Of a stretch of 64,000 nucleotides of DNA, positions 46,411 to 55,570 are shown one piece after another. The position numbers and the translations under genes were made by a program. The notes beneath the pieces are model-generated. The model did no database searches, had not been told where the DNA came from, and was given only the letters and a program-made list of their open reading frames with translations. Source of the stretch: Melghirimyces algeriensis (GTDB lineage Bacteria; Bacillota; Bacilli; Thermoactinomycetales; DSM-45169); assembly GCF_900182565.1 (NCBI RefSeq), contig NZ_FXTI01000013.1, positions 12,402 through 76,401 on the forward strand, read 5' to 3'. The stretch's first letter is position 1. Each line of letters opens with the position of its first letter.

Positions 46411-48678
46411 TTAAACAGCAGTAGCGGAAGACATGCTTTGAAAACGATCGGTCAACAGCCGTGCCGTCTCATTCATCAGATGAATCCCGATTTTATCCAC
46501 ATGCCTGTTTCTCCAGCTTTCCAACGCAGTACCCTTGACCCACTGGTTAAATGCCCCCAAAGCAGGTCCACAATGAATCTGATAATCGACTCTCGATTCT
46601 TCACTGCCGCTTAAAGCGAGAGAATTGCTGTAGTGAAAATACCATTTAAAGATTATGGCCATTTTTTGTTTGGGGTTACGTTCGGCTTTCTGTATCTCCT
46701 GTGGCGGATAATGGGCTTTTACCTCTTCATAAACCTGCTCAAAACTGCGTTTAAAATACTTTTCCTCGATCTGGTTTCGCACATTTTTGTCGATCTGATC
46801 CAGTGAATCATAGTGCCGATATAAATCAAACAGTTTATTGGCACGCGCCGGAAAAAACAATCCTTTTTTCAAAACCTGGACTTTGGCCCCCAGCTCAAAC
46901 ATGTCCCCTGCTGGAGCATATTCCGTATCCTGAACATCCATTTGCTGCAACAAATCTTTGACAGCATCACTGGTGTCTGCTTCCACCGTACATTGATTGA
47001 TCGAACCGGTTAAGATATATGCCGCTCCCAAGGTAAAAGCAGCCGCTGCTGCTTCCGGTGACCCAATGCCGCCAGCTGCACCTACCCGAACTTCTTTTGC
47101 ATAACTGTATTTTTCCATCGTACGATCCCGCAACTTCAAAATGGACGGTAGCAAAGCATAAGCTACCCCTCCATCTGTATGCCCTCCGGAATCCGCTTCA
47201 ACGGTCAGGTCATCTGCCATCGGCACCTTTTTCAACAGATCCGCTTCCTGCAAACTGATCTTATTTTCTTTCAACAGCTTGTTAACAATCCGTTCCGGCG
47301 CAGGGCTGAGAAAACATTCCGCCACTTCAGGACGCGAGACTTTGGCGATAATCTTGTTGGAACACTTGATATGTCCATCCTGCTCCCGCACTAAACCTTT
47401 CGCCCGATAGATCACCAATGCAGGAGTGATATTCAGAAAGGCAGAGGCTTCCATAACGGGGACTCTGTGTTGCAACAATAAATGGACCAACTCTTCTTCC
47501 TTATGGGGTTTGTTCAATTGGTGTACTAGATTCACCCCGTAGGCTTCTCCTTGATTCAATTCTCTCTGTATATACAAAATGGCTTCTTCGACATCGCCTA
47601 ACTTCAACCCTCCACTGCCGAAAAAGCCCATCATCCCTGCCTTGCCCACTTTCACAACCAGCTCTTTCGAAGCAATCCCCCGATACATGCCACCCGTGAG
47701 ATAAGCATATTTCACGTTGTAATCCCGTTTGAATGCAACACTCCCCAATGGATTCTCGATCGTATCCGTTTGGGAGGTCACTGAGTGCTCCACAGCATCG
47801 GATGGTTGCGTTTTCTCGATCGTTAACGGTTCCGCTTCTCTTTGGATGCGACGAATCAAACCGGAGAGGACATTACCGGGACCCAACTCTTGGAAGTCCG
47901 TTTCTCCCTGCCCCATCAAGTATTGAATGCTTTCCGTCCATTTGACAGGATGAACCATTTGGTCGATGAGATGTTGTTTTACTTCCTCCCCATAGGGTCT
48001 GGCTTCAATGTTGGAGATGACCGGAATGGCTGGAGGCAACAACGTGATGGTATCCAAAAAAGAAGCGAATTCTGCTTTCACATCCTCCATATACCGGGAA
48101 TGAAAGGCGCCACTTGTTTTTAACGGGATCACCATCTGTACCTTTTCCGTTTTCTCAAAAATTGTACGGGCCTGTTGAATATCTTCTGTGAGACCGGAAA
48201 GCACCACTTGGGTGGGTGAATTCAGATTGGCAATATCCAGACGATGCAGTCCATTTCGAGACAGTACTTCAGCAATCTCCGATTCTGTCAATCCAATGAC
48301 TGCCGCCATACCCCCTCCAGAAGATTGCCCCATTAACTCCCCTCTTTTTTTCACCAATGTCAAACCTGTCTGAAAATCAAATACACCCGCTGCAAACAAA
48401 GCATTGTACTCACCCAGACTATGACCCGCCACATAATCGGGCTTTTCCCCAGTCTCTTTTATTTTTTTCAGATAATGAAAGGCATTGACTGTAAAGAGAG
48501 CAGGCTGAGTATACGGGGTGAAGGATAATTTCCCTTCCGGATCCTCCAGACATAATCGTTTAATGGAATAACCCAGCAGATCATCCGCTTGCCTGGTCAG
48601 TGTATCAAATTCATCAAATAATGCTCCTCCCATCCCTTTTTTCTGTGATCCCTGTCCGGGAAATACATAAACCGTCAT
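46411..48678 (-). CDS. pksE: Trans-acting malonyl acyltransferase fused to PfaD-type enoylreductase (PksE type)
   Basis: 755 residues. ATG 48678 overlaps the upstream stop (ATGA) and has AAGGAGGGAG before it. Residues 1-290 are a malonyl-CoA:ACP transacylase (FPGQGSQ at 6-12, GHSLGEY with nucleophile Ser87, GAFHS in the specificity loop). Residues about 305-750 are an FMN-dependent PfaD/2-nitropropane-dioxygenase-like enoylreductase (VGAAGGIGSPEAAAAAF, GSINQCTVEA). The AT half should feed all modules, none of which has a working integral AT. The ER half can supply enoyl reduction in trans, since no ER domain occurs in the synthases. Confidence 0.95.
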   Translation of the reverse strand: MTVYVFPGQGSQKKGMGGALFDEFDTLTRQADDLLGYSIKRLCLEDPEGKLSFTPYTQPALFTVNAFHYLKKIKETGEKPDYVAGHSLGEYNALFAAGVFDFQTGLTLVKKRGELMGQSSGGGMAAVIGLTESEIAEVLSRNGLHRLDIANLNSPTQVVLSGLTEDIQQARTIFEKTEKVQMVIPLKTSGAFHSRYMEDVKAEFASFLDTITLLPPAIPVISNIEARPYGEEVKQHLIDQMVHPVKWTESIQYLMGQGETDFQELGPGNVLSGLIRRIQREAEPLTIEKTQPSDAVEHSVTSQTDTIENPLGSVAFKRDYNVKYAYLTGGMYRGIASKELVVKVGKAGMMGFFGSGGLKLGDVEEAILYIQRELNQGEAYGVNLVHQLNKPHKEEELVHLLLQHRVPVMEASAFLNITPALVIYRAKGLVREQDGHIKCSNKIIAKVSRPEVAECFLSPAPERIVNKLLKENKISLQEADLLKKVPMADDLTVEADSGGHTDGGVAYALLPSILKLRDRTMEKYSYAKEVRVGAAGGIGSPEAAAAAFTLGAAYILTGSINQCTVEADTSDAVKDLLQQMDVQDTEYAPAGDMFELGAKVQVLKKGLFFPARANKLFDLYRHYDSLDQIDKNVRNQIEEKYFKRSFEQVYEEVKAHYPPQEIQKAERNPKQKMAIIFKWYFHYSNSLALSGSEESRVDYQIHCGPALGAFNQWVKGTALESWRNRHVDKIGIHLMNETARLLTDRFQSMSSATAV

Positions 48679-49583
48679 TTAACTCCCTCCTTTTTGATCG
48701 CATCCTGGTTATCTTGGGAGATCAATCGTTCCAGATGCTGATGAACGCGCAGAAAATCTAGATCGATGTCAAACAGTTTGGGATAGGTGATTGAGCAGAG
48801 ATAATTGTTTATTTGAAACGTGATAGACTGGTACTGGGAAAAGTAGGTATATGTACTGATAAATACGTTTTCCCTGGCTTCTATCTCTTGTATCTCCAAC
48901 ATCTCCAGGGGCATGGTAAACCCTGTCTTAACCGCTTTGGATAATGACTCCTTCAAGGTCCATAACATCCAGAAAGCCAGGTGGGATGAATGGGGCAACC
49001 GGAAGACCAAGTTTTTTTCATGGTCCGTACAATGCTCCTGTAAGATTCGAATCGATTTTTGGTCCATTTTTTCTATGTCGATCCCCAGCATTATCTTCTC
49101 AGGATAGGAAACGGATAATCCCAGGTGATCGCAATGGGAAATACTGACCTGGACATTGTGAATGGATGGCCCGCTTACGATGGGTTGATGAAATATCCCA
49201 TTTTGAATATGAATCTTGTCCCAGTCCTGTATCCCAGTCATGGCGGAAACGGTACTTTTAGCCGATAGCCTCCCCAGCAAATAACTGCGTTTTCTTCTCT
49301 CATAAGCATAGGAATCCAGTCGGGAGCGTTCCGCATCGTGCAGATAGGACTCATAGTGCTCGGAATTCAGGGATTGGTAGGAAGCCAGGTAACAAGCTCC
49401 CAAAAAAAGGGGAATCGACTCGTTTGGTCGCTTCAGCGAAAAATCGATCGTCGTATGATAGAAGATAGGCTGATTCTCCTTTCTGTACAAAACCCATTCA
49501 GCCAATGTCCATCCACAAATATAGGATGGAGAAAGGGGATGGCCCATTGGACATAGCTTCGCCCAGTCATCTGTACGGTACAT
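48675..49583 (-). CDS. 4'-phosphopantetheinyl transferase (Sfp-like superfamily)
   Basis: 302 residues from ATG 49583; a TTG four codons upstream (49595) is possible, and no clear ribosome site is seen for either. Mg2+/CoA-binding motifs are GIDIE (167-171) and WTLKESLSKA (208-217), as in Sfp/PPTase enzymes that convert apo carrier proteins to holo form. The N-terminal 100 residues are divergent. It overlaps the AT/ER start by 4 bp and follows the LoaP gene by 80 bp, so it belongs to the PKS transcript and most likely primes the ACPs of this pathway. Confidence 0.9.
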   Translation of the reverse strand: MYRTDDWAKLCPMGHPLSPSYICGWTLAEWVLYRKENQPIFYHTTIDFSLKRPNESIPLFLGACYLASYQSLNSEHYESYLHDAERSRLDSYAYERRKRSYLLGRLSAKSTVSAMTGIQDWDKIHIQNGIFHQPIVSGPSIHNVQVSISHCDHLGLSVSYPEKIMLGIDIEKMDQKSIRILQEHCTDHEKNLVFRLPHSSHLAFWMLWTLKESLSKAVKTGFTMPLEMLEIQEIEARENVFISTYTYFSQYQSITFQINNYLCSITYPKLFDIDLDFLRVHQHLERLISQDNQDAIKKEGVK

Positions 49584-49663
49584 ACACACTACCAAACAAA
49601 AGCGCTTATAACCTCAGAGTTCCAGCAACGTGCCGCAACATCGATTGCATTCACCCTGATTTT

Positions 49664-50233
49664 TTATGTTTCATATACTTTTAACAATTTAATACCGACA
49701 TCCAACTCTTTTTCATTTCCCATAAACTCCAGGAGAATACGGGCTCTTTTCTTGCGCTTGTCCACTTTTTTTATAATGCCTTCTTTTCCTTTTAATGGCC
49801 CATCGCAGACGGTTACTTTGGCATTTTCCACATAAAGCGTCGAATAGTCGATAGTTTCCTCATTGCCGATCAATTGTAAGATCAAAGCCATTTCTTCGTC
49901 ATCAATTTTGGAGAATAGATAGGTTTTGTGGGGATTTTTCCTGTTATCTTCCCAATCGCCCCCATAACTGTCACGATGGTTATATTTATTTAGAAGTCGA
50001 TAGCATCTCGGTATTTGCTTTAAATCATGGTAAGTTTCTACATTCATCAGAGTATTCACAAAAAGATACCCAGGAAACAGCGTTTTATATACTTCGTAAA
50101 TACGTCCCTGTTTTCGTTCTTGCAGTTTTCGCTTCGGTACGATTACTTGGATGGATTTATCGAAATGCTTATCAATCATCGTTCGAACCAAATCTTCCTT
50201 ACCCGTTTCGACAAACAGTGCATACCAACCCAA
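49664..50233 (-). CDS. loaP: NusG-paralog processive antiterminator, LoaP-like
   Basis: 189 residues. TTG 50233 is used, with AAGGGGTG about 10 nt upstream; no ATG gives the conserved N-terminus. A NusG N-terminal domain (GWYALFVETGKED, LFPGYLFV) and a C-terminal KOW-like domain (VCDGPLKGKEGIIKKVDKRKKRARI) are present. LoaP proteins in Bacillus relieve intrinsic termination within long polyketide operons. Here the gene is the first of a 50-kb PKS operon that contains several terminator-like hairpins, so autogenous and operon-wide antitermination is the natural inference. Confidence 0.9.
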   Translation of the reverse strand: MGWYALFVETGKEDLVRTMIDKHFDKSIQVIVPKRKLQERKQGRIYEVYKTLFPGYLFVNTLMNVETYHDLKQIPRCYRLLNKYNHRDSYGGDWEDNRKNPHKTYLFSKIDDEEMALILQLIGNEETIDYSTLYVENAKVTVCDGPLKGKEGIIKKVDKRKKRARILLEFMGNEKELDVGIKLLKVYET

Positions 50234-50318
50234 TGTCGCTGATCACCCCTTTTGCGTTCGCTAAAGATACCATGTTTTCAGTTTGTCAATTCAGTAACAT
50301 CAGCATGAAATGTACTCG

Positions 50319-50350
50319 GAAGCGGACGCGTTCTGCGATCGAACCGCTTC
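50319..50350 (-). promoter_or_regulatory. Leader RNA hairpin, candidate LoaP response element
   Basis: On the minus strand GAAGCGG (50350-50344) pairs with CCGCTTC (50325-50319), with an inner GTTC/GAAC stem and an asymmetric internal region. It lies about 240 nt into the leader RNA and about 85 nt before the LoaP start. LoaP recognises a small RNA hairpin in the leaders of its target operons; whether this is that element is inference. Confidence 0.4.
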
Positions 50351-50595
50351 ACACGCATAGATGATCAGGACTCCATCAGCTGGCAATAGACCGGGTTTCA
50401 CAGGCTCCCATCCACTTCTCCATCTGAAACAACGAAAAACCTAGTAAACAGTTTGGTGACAAATGGATCAGGGTTACATATCATCAGGATTCACAACGGA
50501 TTAAGGTGAACCTTTCGTAAACGGATGATGGGAAAGCCATAAGACACATCCAAGTCTAAACTTCGTTCAATGACAGCTCCAAATTATTCCTAGAA

Positions 50596-50625
50596 ATTAT
50601 ATCACAATAAAATATAATTTTTCAA
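50596..50625 (-). promoter_or_regulatory. Main promoter of the PKS operon
   Basis: On the minus strand TTGAAA (50620-50625), an 18-nt spacer and TATAAT (50596-50601) closely match the housekeeping-sigma consensus within a very AT-rich stretch. Transcription would start near 50589, giving a leader of about 355 nt before loaP. No other strong promoter was seen until 957-985. Confidence 0.7.
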
Positions 50626-50836
50626 TCTCTTCTTTTGTGAAACTATCCAGAATTAACATATATTTAATAAAATGCCCAAGCCCAGCATCATCCGTATCAC
50701 CCCCTGCATCTCCCAAAATCAAATAAACAGAAGTACTCTCAAGACTCCCCTCCCGCCTTTTTGATTCTACACAGATGCCAAATTCACTGTAACGTATGTC
50801 GTTTTGTTTTTTATAGGAATAAAGAATAAAATCATT
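50597..50836 (-). pseudogene. Start-less coding remnant upstream of the PKS operon
   Basis: A frame of about 78 codons (ends at TAA 50597-50599) reads like protein (e.g. YSEFGICVESKRREG, LILDSFTKEEIEKLYF) but has an upstream stop and no ATG/GTG/TTG at its beginning. It is probably the 3' end of a lost gene, and the operon promoter overlaps it. No family recognised. Weak call from composition only. Confidence 0.3.
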
Positions 50837-51010
50837 TTTTTAATAAATTTTCTAGTTGCAAACCATTTTCTTCGATAACCGAAAATTTCTATTAACATCA
50901 GAATTAGGGGGTGATGAAATTGAATGGATCATTGGTGTCTAGACCTCCATCTGCTTGACCCAGCCCTTACAGATCTCCATCATCGTCGGAACGGGAACTA
51001 AATATCACTA

Positions 51011-51421
51011 TTGGCGCTCGTTCAAGTCACCTTTTTCATAGGCTATCTCATAACCGGTTGGTTGATCCAACCATCTGGAAACATTCCATGGGAACAGCTA
51101 CTACATCACGGTGTTTTAGGTTGGATCGCCATATTTCCTTTAGCCGCCTTACAACTGTGGATTTCCCAAAGCGTCAAAATCTTTGGCAAATCACTCATCC
51201 TCCATGTCTCTTTCGTTTTACCCAATGTCATTGTGGTTGGTTTGGTTTCCCATATTGCAGCTTGGTTGCCATATTCCCCGCCCTATTTCGCCATGTACCC
51301 CCAAGGCTTCCCCCTTTCCCCTCGCCTCAATCCAATGCCATTTTGGTTTATCGTAGGATTCACATTTGTTCTCTATCTATTTGTAGGATGGCGGTCATTT
51401 GGAAAACGGGAGTGGAATTAG
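51011..51421 (+). pseudogene. C-terminal fragment of an ABC-2 type permease
   Basis: 136 codons from a TTG with no ribosome site. The product is strongly hydrophobic with about four membrane segments and a typical ABC-2 permease tail (PMPFWFIVGFTFVLYLFVGWRSF). Full permeases of this kind are about 230-250 residues. The upstream 90 bp has a short frame (50921-50961) and another frame that could be the shifted remainder, so the gene looks truncated and frameshifted. No ATPase subunit is adjacent. Confidence 0.55.
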
Positions 51422-51505
51422 CTTGAGGGGGATCTAAATGATCGTAACCAATTACAACTTCAACAGAGGGATCGGCAAACCATTGTAAAGAACAATGGAT
51501 TACAA

Positions 51506-51537
51506 AAGCACCTTCATTTCTTTGAAGGTGCTTTCTA
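51506..51537 (+). terminator. Terminator hairpin after the permease fragment
   Basis: AAGCACCTTC (51506-51515) pairs perfectly with GAAGGTGCTT (51524-51533) around a short loop, followed by TCTAC. A second small stem (CCATTG/CAATGG) lies just upstream. Confidence 0.6.
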
Positions 51538-51628
51538 CGAGATGATGCAAAGTTTCGTAAATGACGGATACTCCTTTTAACTCCTTCAAGGGAGGAGAAA
51601 CCATTCCACAAAAGCAGTCAACCATCAC

Positions 51629-52006
51629 TTATGAAGACTGGATTTCCTGTTTGATCTGTTCCATTCGTTTTTTCCCCCACTCATACATCATTTCCACGAT
51701 GGGGAGCAAGGTCATGCCCAGTTCGGTCATAGAGTATTCCACTTTTGGAGGCACTTCCGGGTAGACTTCCCGATGGACGATTCCATCTTCCATGAGTTCA
51801 CGCAATTGATTGGTCAATATTTTATGGGATATCTTCGGAAAAAGCCGTTGCAGATCGCTGAAACGATGCGGTCCTTCGACACCCAGGTGCCATAAAATCA
51901 CCACTTTCCATTTTCCACTGATAATGGATAAAGTGAGTTCTTTTTCACAGTGGAAATCGCCGTTGATAATCTTTTGCTTGATTTCTTCACGCAGTGGGTC
52001 GGACAT
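51629..52006 (-). CDS. HxlR-family winged-helix regulator
   Basis: 125 residues from ATG 52006, which has GGAGGTG 9 nt upstream; a GTG at 52018 lies within that site and is less likely. The HxlR signature is visible: CEKELTLSIISGKWKVVILWHL near the N-terminus and LTNQLRELMEDGIVHREVYPEVPPKVEYSMTELG compressed in the middle. HxlR proteins often sense electrophiles or redox state through an N-terminal Cys, and one is present. It is divergent from the DJ-1/PfpI gene at 52151, with 144 bp between starts, and is a good candidate to control it. Confidence 0.9.
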   Translation of the reverse strand: MSDPLREEIKQKIINGDFHCEKELTLSIISGKWKVVILWHLGVEGPHRFSDLQRLFPKISHKILTNQLRELMEDGIVHREVYPEVPPKVEYSMTELGMTLLPIVEMMYEWGKKRMEQIKQEIQSS

Positions 52007-52150
52007 AAGCGTTTTCACCTCCGATTTTTCTTAAAGTAACCATTTGGTAACCTCCGCACAAAAAAGTGCATTCTTCACAGAATCCATACCCGCTTTTACA
52101 ATGGGTAATGTCCGTAAAACAATGATTTTCAACGTTAAGGAGGGGCTATT

Positions 52151-52669
52151 ATGAGTAAAAAGGCGTTATTGATCATCCCCCCGGATCGGTTTAATGAAGA
52201 TGAGTTATTTCTTCCTAAAGAAGAGTTGGAACGTGCAGGAATCGATGTAACGATCGCAAGTACAAAAACTGGAGAAATCACCGGGGATTATGAAGGAAAG
52301 GCCCATGCTGAAGTCATCTTTTCGGATGTTTCAGCGGATGACTACGATGTAATTGCTGTGATCGGCGGTTCTGGAACGATTGATCATCTATGGGGAAATC
52401 AGGAATTGATCCGTTACCTGAAACAGGCTTACCAGCAAAAAATCCTTGTGAGCGGAATCTGTGCCGGCTCCGTCTCCGTGGCGAAAACAGGCTTACTTTC
52501 AAGGCGCAAAGCCACATGCTATCCAGTCGATGTTATGATTGACGAATTAAAGGCAAACAACGTCGAATATGTAGCCCAAGACGTAGTCGCTCATGATGAT
52601 ATTATCACAAGTAATGGTCCCGATGGTGCCAAAGCCTTCGGAAAAGCCTTGGTTCAGGCTTTAAGCTAA
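52151..52669 (+). CDS. DJ-1/PfpI family protein
   Basis: 172 residues; ATG 52151 with AAGGAGGGG upstream. A class I glutamine amidotransferase-like fold with the nucleophile elbow SGICAGSV (Cys104) and GGSGTIDHLW. Family members include glyoxalases, chaperones and stress proteins; the exact activity is unknown. Divergent HxlR regulation suggests a role in electrophile or oxidative stress. It is followed by a clear terminator. Confidence 0.9.
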   Translation: MSKKALLIIPPDRFNEDELFLPKEELERAGIDVTIASTKTGEITGDYEGKAHAEVIFSDVSADDYDVIAVIGGSGTIDHLWGNQELIRYLKQAYQQKILVSGICAGSVSVAKTGLLSRRKATCYPVDVMIDELKANNVEYVAQDVVAHDDIITSNGPDGAKAFGKALVQALS

Positions 52670-52719
52670 CGTTAGGTTAGATCGCTGAACAAAACACACA
52701 TTGCGGTAGAGCGCAAAGG

Positions 52720-52754
52720 AACCCGCCACCTTTCAGGAAGGGCGGGTTCTTTTT
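52720..52754 (+). terminator. Terminator of the DJ-1/PfpI gene
   Basis: AACCCGCC (52720-52727) and GGCGGGTT (52741-52748) form the stem, followed by CTTTTTC. A standard Rho-independent form. Confidence 0.85.
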
Positions 52755-52886
52755 CAATATGGATGCACCACATCACAGCCAAACCCCACACCAAGGTTGA
52801 GGATTGCTCCACAGTCGCGTATCCCCTTTTATAGAGGTTGTATCCATTAACACAGGTCTATTTTATCATATCCATGTCATATGTCA

Positions 52887-52922
52887 GAAAGCACCCTCAA
52901 TAAATGAGCGTGCTTTCTTTTT
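52887..52922 (+). terminator. Second terminator-like hairpin, possibly bidirectional
   Basis: GAAAGCAC-CTCA pairs with TGAG-GTGCTTTC around ATAAA, followed by TTTTTC on the plus strand and preceded by an A-rich run. It lies between the converging DJ-1 and DUF2000 genes. Confidence 0.7.
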
Positions 52923-52968
52923 CAATTCACTATTTCTTTTTTACAGAGGTTTCATCCCCCACTGTTGG

Positions 52969-53379
52969 CTATCGTAAGAGCCCCAGACTGCCCGTCAACT
53001 TGTTTACTTTTCTCTTCTCCCCATAGATGGCGATTCCCAAGTATTCCAGATCATCCTGTGCGCATTGAGCCATTTTATGGATGTAGTCCTCGTAATTCTT
53101 GGTTGTTTGTGCCGCATTGGAAAAATCGACTAACAGCAAATCTGGATGCTCTGCACCAATCGTATCCCTCAGCGCTTTGATGTTACTTTTATCTCCCTTC
53201 AAAATGGGGATCGGCATGGTGGTAATCCCTTCATGGATCGTTCCCGTGACATCGATGACCTCCGGTCCAATGATTCCCTCCACCTTTTTGCCCAGCGTTA
53301 ATGCTAAAACCGCTGCGGTGTTGGCGATTAAACCCATCGGCAATTCTGAATCGATCACCATTACGCATTTTCTTTCCAT
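52969..53379 (-). CDS. DUF2000 family protein
   Basis: 136 residues from ATG 53379, with GGAGGG 7-8 nt upstream; a longer frame to 53433 lacks a ribosome site. Matches DUF2000 by CVMVIDSELPMGLIANTAAVLALTLG and DLEYLGIAIYGEKRKVNKLTGSLGLLR. Proteins of this family resemble peptidyl-tRNA hydrolase 2-like folds, but their function is not established. It is divergent from the MocR regulator at 53562, a common way for a MocR protein to sit beside its target. Confidence 0.85.
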   Translation of the reverse strand: MERKCVMVIDSELPMGLIANTAAVLALTLGKKVEGIIGPEVIDVTGTIHEGITTMPIPILKGDKSNIKALRDTIGAEHPDLLLVDFSNAAQTTKNYEDYIHKMAQCAQDDLEYLGIAIYGEKRKVNKLTGSLGLLR

Positions 53380-53561
53380 TTCAAACCCTCCATTTACAAT
53401 TCCATCAAAATAAGACCAAACGTATTCCCCCACACTCCTCTCTCCATTACAGGAATGTTATAAGAGGTAGCGTTTATCCCATACTTTACCCATAATGAAA
53501 TGGATGGAAAAGAACCAATTAAACCGTATTTTTGAAATACCAATTTTAAAGGAAGGATGTT

Positions 53562-54956
53562 ATGCTCTGGATTCCGATTGACCGTTCCCTAGACATTTCC
53601 TTGAAACGGCAAGTCTATGGGCAAATTCGCACACGCATCTTACAGGGAGCGTTAAACGCAGGGGATCGACTTCCTCCCAGCCGGGAGTTGGCCAAGCAAT
53701 TAAATGTATCCAGAAATGTAGTGGTGGAAGCGTATGAACAATTGTTTGTGGAGGGATATGTGGAAGGAAAGCAGGGTTCAGGAACATATGTTGCTCAAGG
53801 AGCATATCTCGAACAGAACCGCAAGAAAAGACCCATCTCACTTTTGGAGATCGAACAGAAAAACGAAGCGGACGATGATATCATTGATTTCCGTTCAGGC
53901 ATCCCCGCTTTAAACCGGTTTCCCAAAAAAGAATGGGGCAAACTGGTCAAAGAGGTATGTGAAGAAGCGACGGATGCCACTTTTGGCTATGACAATCCGG
54001 AAGGACGCTATGAACTTCGACATGTTTTATCCCGTTATTTAAAAAGAACACGAGGCGTTCATTGTCATCCCGATCAGCTGGTGATCACCTCTGGAGCGAC
54101 ACAGGCCTTATCCCTCATCGCCAACCTGCTACTAACCCCCGATGAAAAGGTGATCATAGAAGATCCTATTACTCACGACATTCAAACTATATTTTCCTCA
54201 ACCGGTGCAACCCTCGATCCCATCCCTGTGGATCAGCATGGAATGCGGACCGATCTACTACCGATGCAGCAAAAACCGGGATTTGTATTTGTGACACCGT
54301 CCCACCAATTCCCTTTGGGAGGAATCTTGCCGATTCAGCGTCGGATTCAACTGATTCAGTTCGCGCGAACATGGGATACCTATCTCGTTGAAGATGACTA
54401 TGACAGTGAATTTCGGTATGGCGGAGAACCGGTCAGTTCCCTCCAGGGCTTGGACCCGGAAAGAGTGATCTACATCGGAACGTTTAGTAAAATCCTTTCT
54501 CCTGTTCTGCGGATGGGATATCTGATACTCCCTCCCGCTCTCACTCAACGCTGCCGGCAACTAAAGTGGTATCTGGATCTGCATACTCCATCGTTGGAAC
54601 AGAAAGCACTGGCCCGATTTATATACAATGGAAGCCTGGACCGCCATATTCGGAAAATGCGCAAGCTATACCTTCGACGAAAAGAATTCTTATCTTCTTG
54701 TCTCAAAGAAGCATTCGCAGACCAAGTGTCCATTTCTGGAGATTCAACGGGTCTCCATATGATTGCAGAGTTTAATATGATGTTTGATGAAGCACTGGTG
54801 AGACGTATTTACCAACATGGAGTAAACATATATCCCGTTGAGCACCATGCCATCCAGAAAGGCCGTCACGGAAATAAAATGATTCTGGGTTACGGTAATC
54901 TCACTGAGAAACAGATTCAAGAAGGGGTTTACCGATTAAAACAAGCGCTAACTTAA
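53562..54956 (+). CDS. MocR-family (GntR-HTH/aminotransferase-like) regulator
   Basis: 464 residues; ATG 53562 with GGAAGGATG upstream. Residues about 12-80 form a GntR winged helix (AGDRLPPSRELAKQLNVSRNVV). Residues 105-460 resemble a fold-type I aminotransferase with PLP Lys310 in IGTFSKILSP. MocR proteins use PLP or PLP adducts as effectors; PdxR is the best-known. No pyridoxal synthesis genes are nearby, so the DUF2000 gene is the likely target. Confidence 0.93.
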   Translation: MLWIPIDRSLDISLKRQVYGQIRTRILQGALNAGDRLPPSRELAKQLNVSRNVVVEAYEQLFVEGYVEGKQGSGTYVAQGAYLEQNRKKRPISLLEIEQKNEADDDIIDFRSGIPALNRFPKKEWGKLVKEVCEEATDATFGYDNPEGRYELRHVLSRYLKRTRGVHCHPDQLVITSGATQALSLIANLLLTPDEKVIIEDPITHDIQTIFSSTGATLDPIPVDQHGMRTDLLPMQQKPGFVFVTPSHQFPLGGILPIQRRIQLIQFARTWDTYLVEDDYDSEFRYGGEPVSSLQGLDPERVIYIGTFSKILSPVLRMGYLILPPALTQRCRQLKWYLDLHTPSLEQKALARFIYNGSLDRHIRKMRKLYLRRKEFLSSCLKEAFADQVSISGDSTGLHMIAEFNMMFDEALVRRIYQHGVNIYPVEHHAIQKGRHGNKMILGYGNLTEKQIQEGVYRLKQALT

Positions 54957-54975
54957 TCCCATTTTGAGACTATAT

Positions 54976-55015
54976 AGCCTGCTAATATCTGTTCTGAACT
55001 CAGCGGGCTTTTTCT
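54976..55015 (+). terminator. Terminator of the MocR gene
   Basis: AGCCTGC and GCGGGCT arms separated by a ~20-nt loop, followed by TTTTTCTTTT. Confidence 0.7.
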
Positions 55016-55135
55016 TTTAACTTTTTCGCCAGACCACATCCCATTCTGATAGCCCTTGATAGATCCGCAACAAATCCTTTCCCCCAAAAAATAATGAGCC
55101 CTCAAACGGATGGCTCAAAATCCTCCCTAAATTCT

Positions 55136-55570
55136 CTATAAATGTTCAACCCTCACTTTGCCAGGATGAATTTTTTTCAACCGCTCCACCAGTACACTTC
55201 GGTGACACTGCCGATAGTCCTTTTCAAAACACATGAGACAGGCCTTTTCATGCTCCATAACCGTCACCAGTTCATGAAGCCGCTTCTCCTGTTTGTCTAA
55301 ATGCCGGTTGTATTGCGCAAAAAACGAAACATAATCCCGATCACGCTTCAACTTTCTTCGAACTTCCGGTGGTGTCCCTAAGCCTCTTTCATGTCGGTAA
55401 CGGATATGGTTTGCTTCCAGGCGGTTTTTAAGAACCGTTTTGGAAAATCCCTTTTTTCGACTCATCGCTCTCTCCCGAACATCAATCAAAACAGTAACGC
55501 CTGCGTCCTTCAATTTCCCGATCCATTGATCGATGCGCTCTCCCTCATAGCCAACCGTATAAAGATCCAT
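55136..55570 (-). CDS. DUF488 family protein
   Basis: 144 residues from ATG 55570 (AAAGGTTGAG upstream); a longer frame to 55741 has no ribosome site. DUF488 features: N-terminal YTVGYEGERIDQWI, LIDVRERAMSRKKGFSK and the C-terminal Cys cluster CLMCFEKDYRQCHRSVL (Cys111, Cys114, Cys122, His123). Function unknown; a role in DNA repair or nucleic-acid binding has been suggested for relatives. It converges with the MocR gene. Confidence 0.88.
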   Translation of the reverse strand: MDLYTVGYEGERIDQWIGKLKDAGVTVLIDVRERAMSRKKGFSKTVLKNRLEANHIRYRHERGLGTPPEVRRKLKRDRDYVSFFAQYNRHLDKQEKRLHELVTVMEHEKACLMCFEKDYRQCHRSVLVERLKKIHPGKVRVEHL

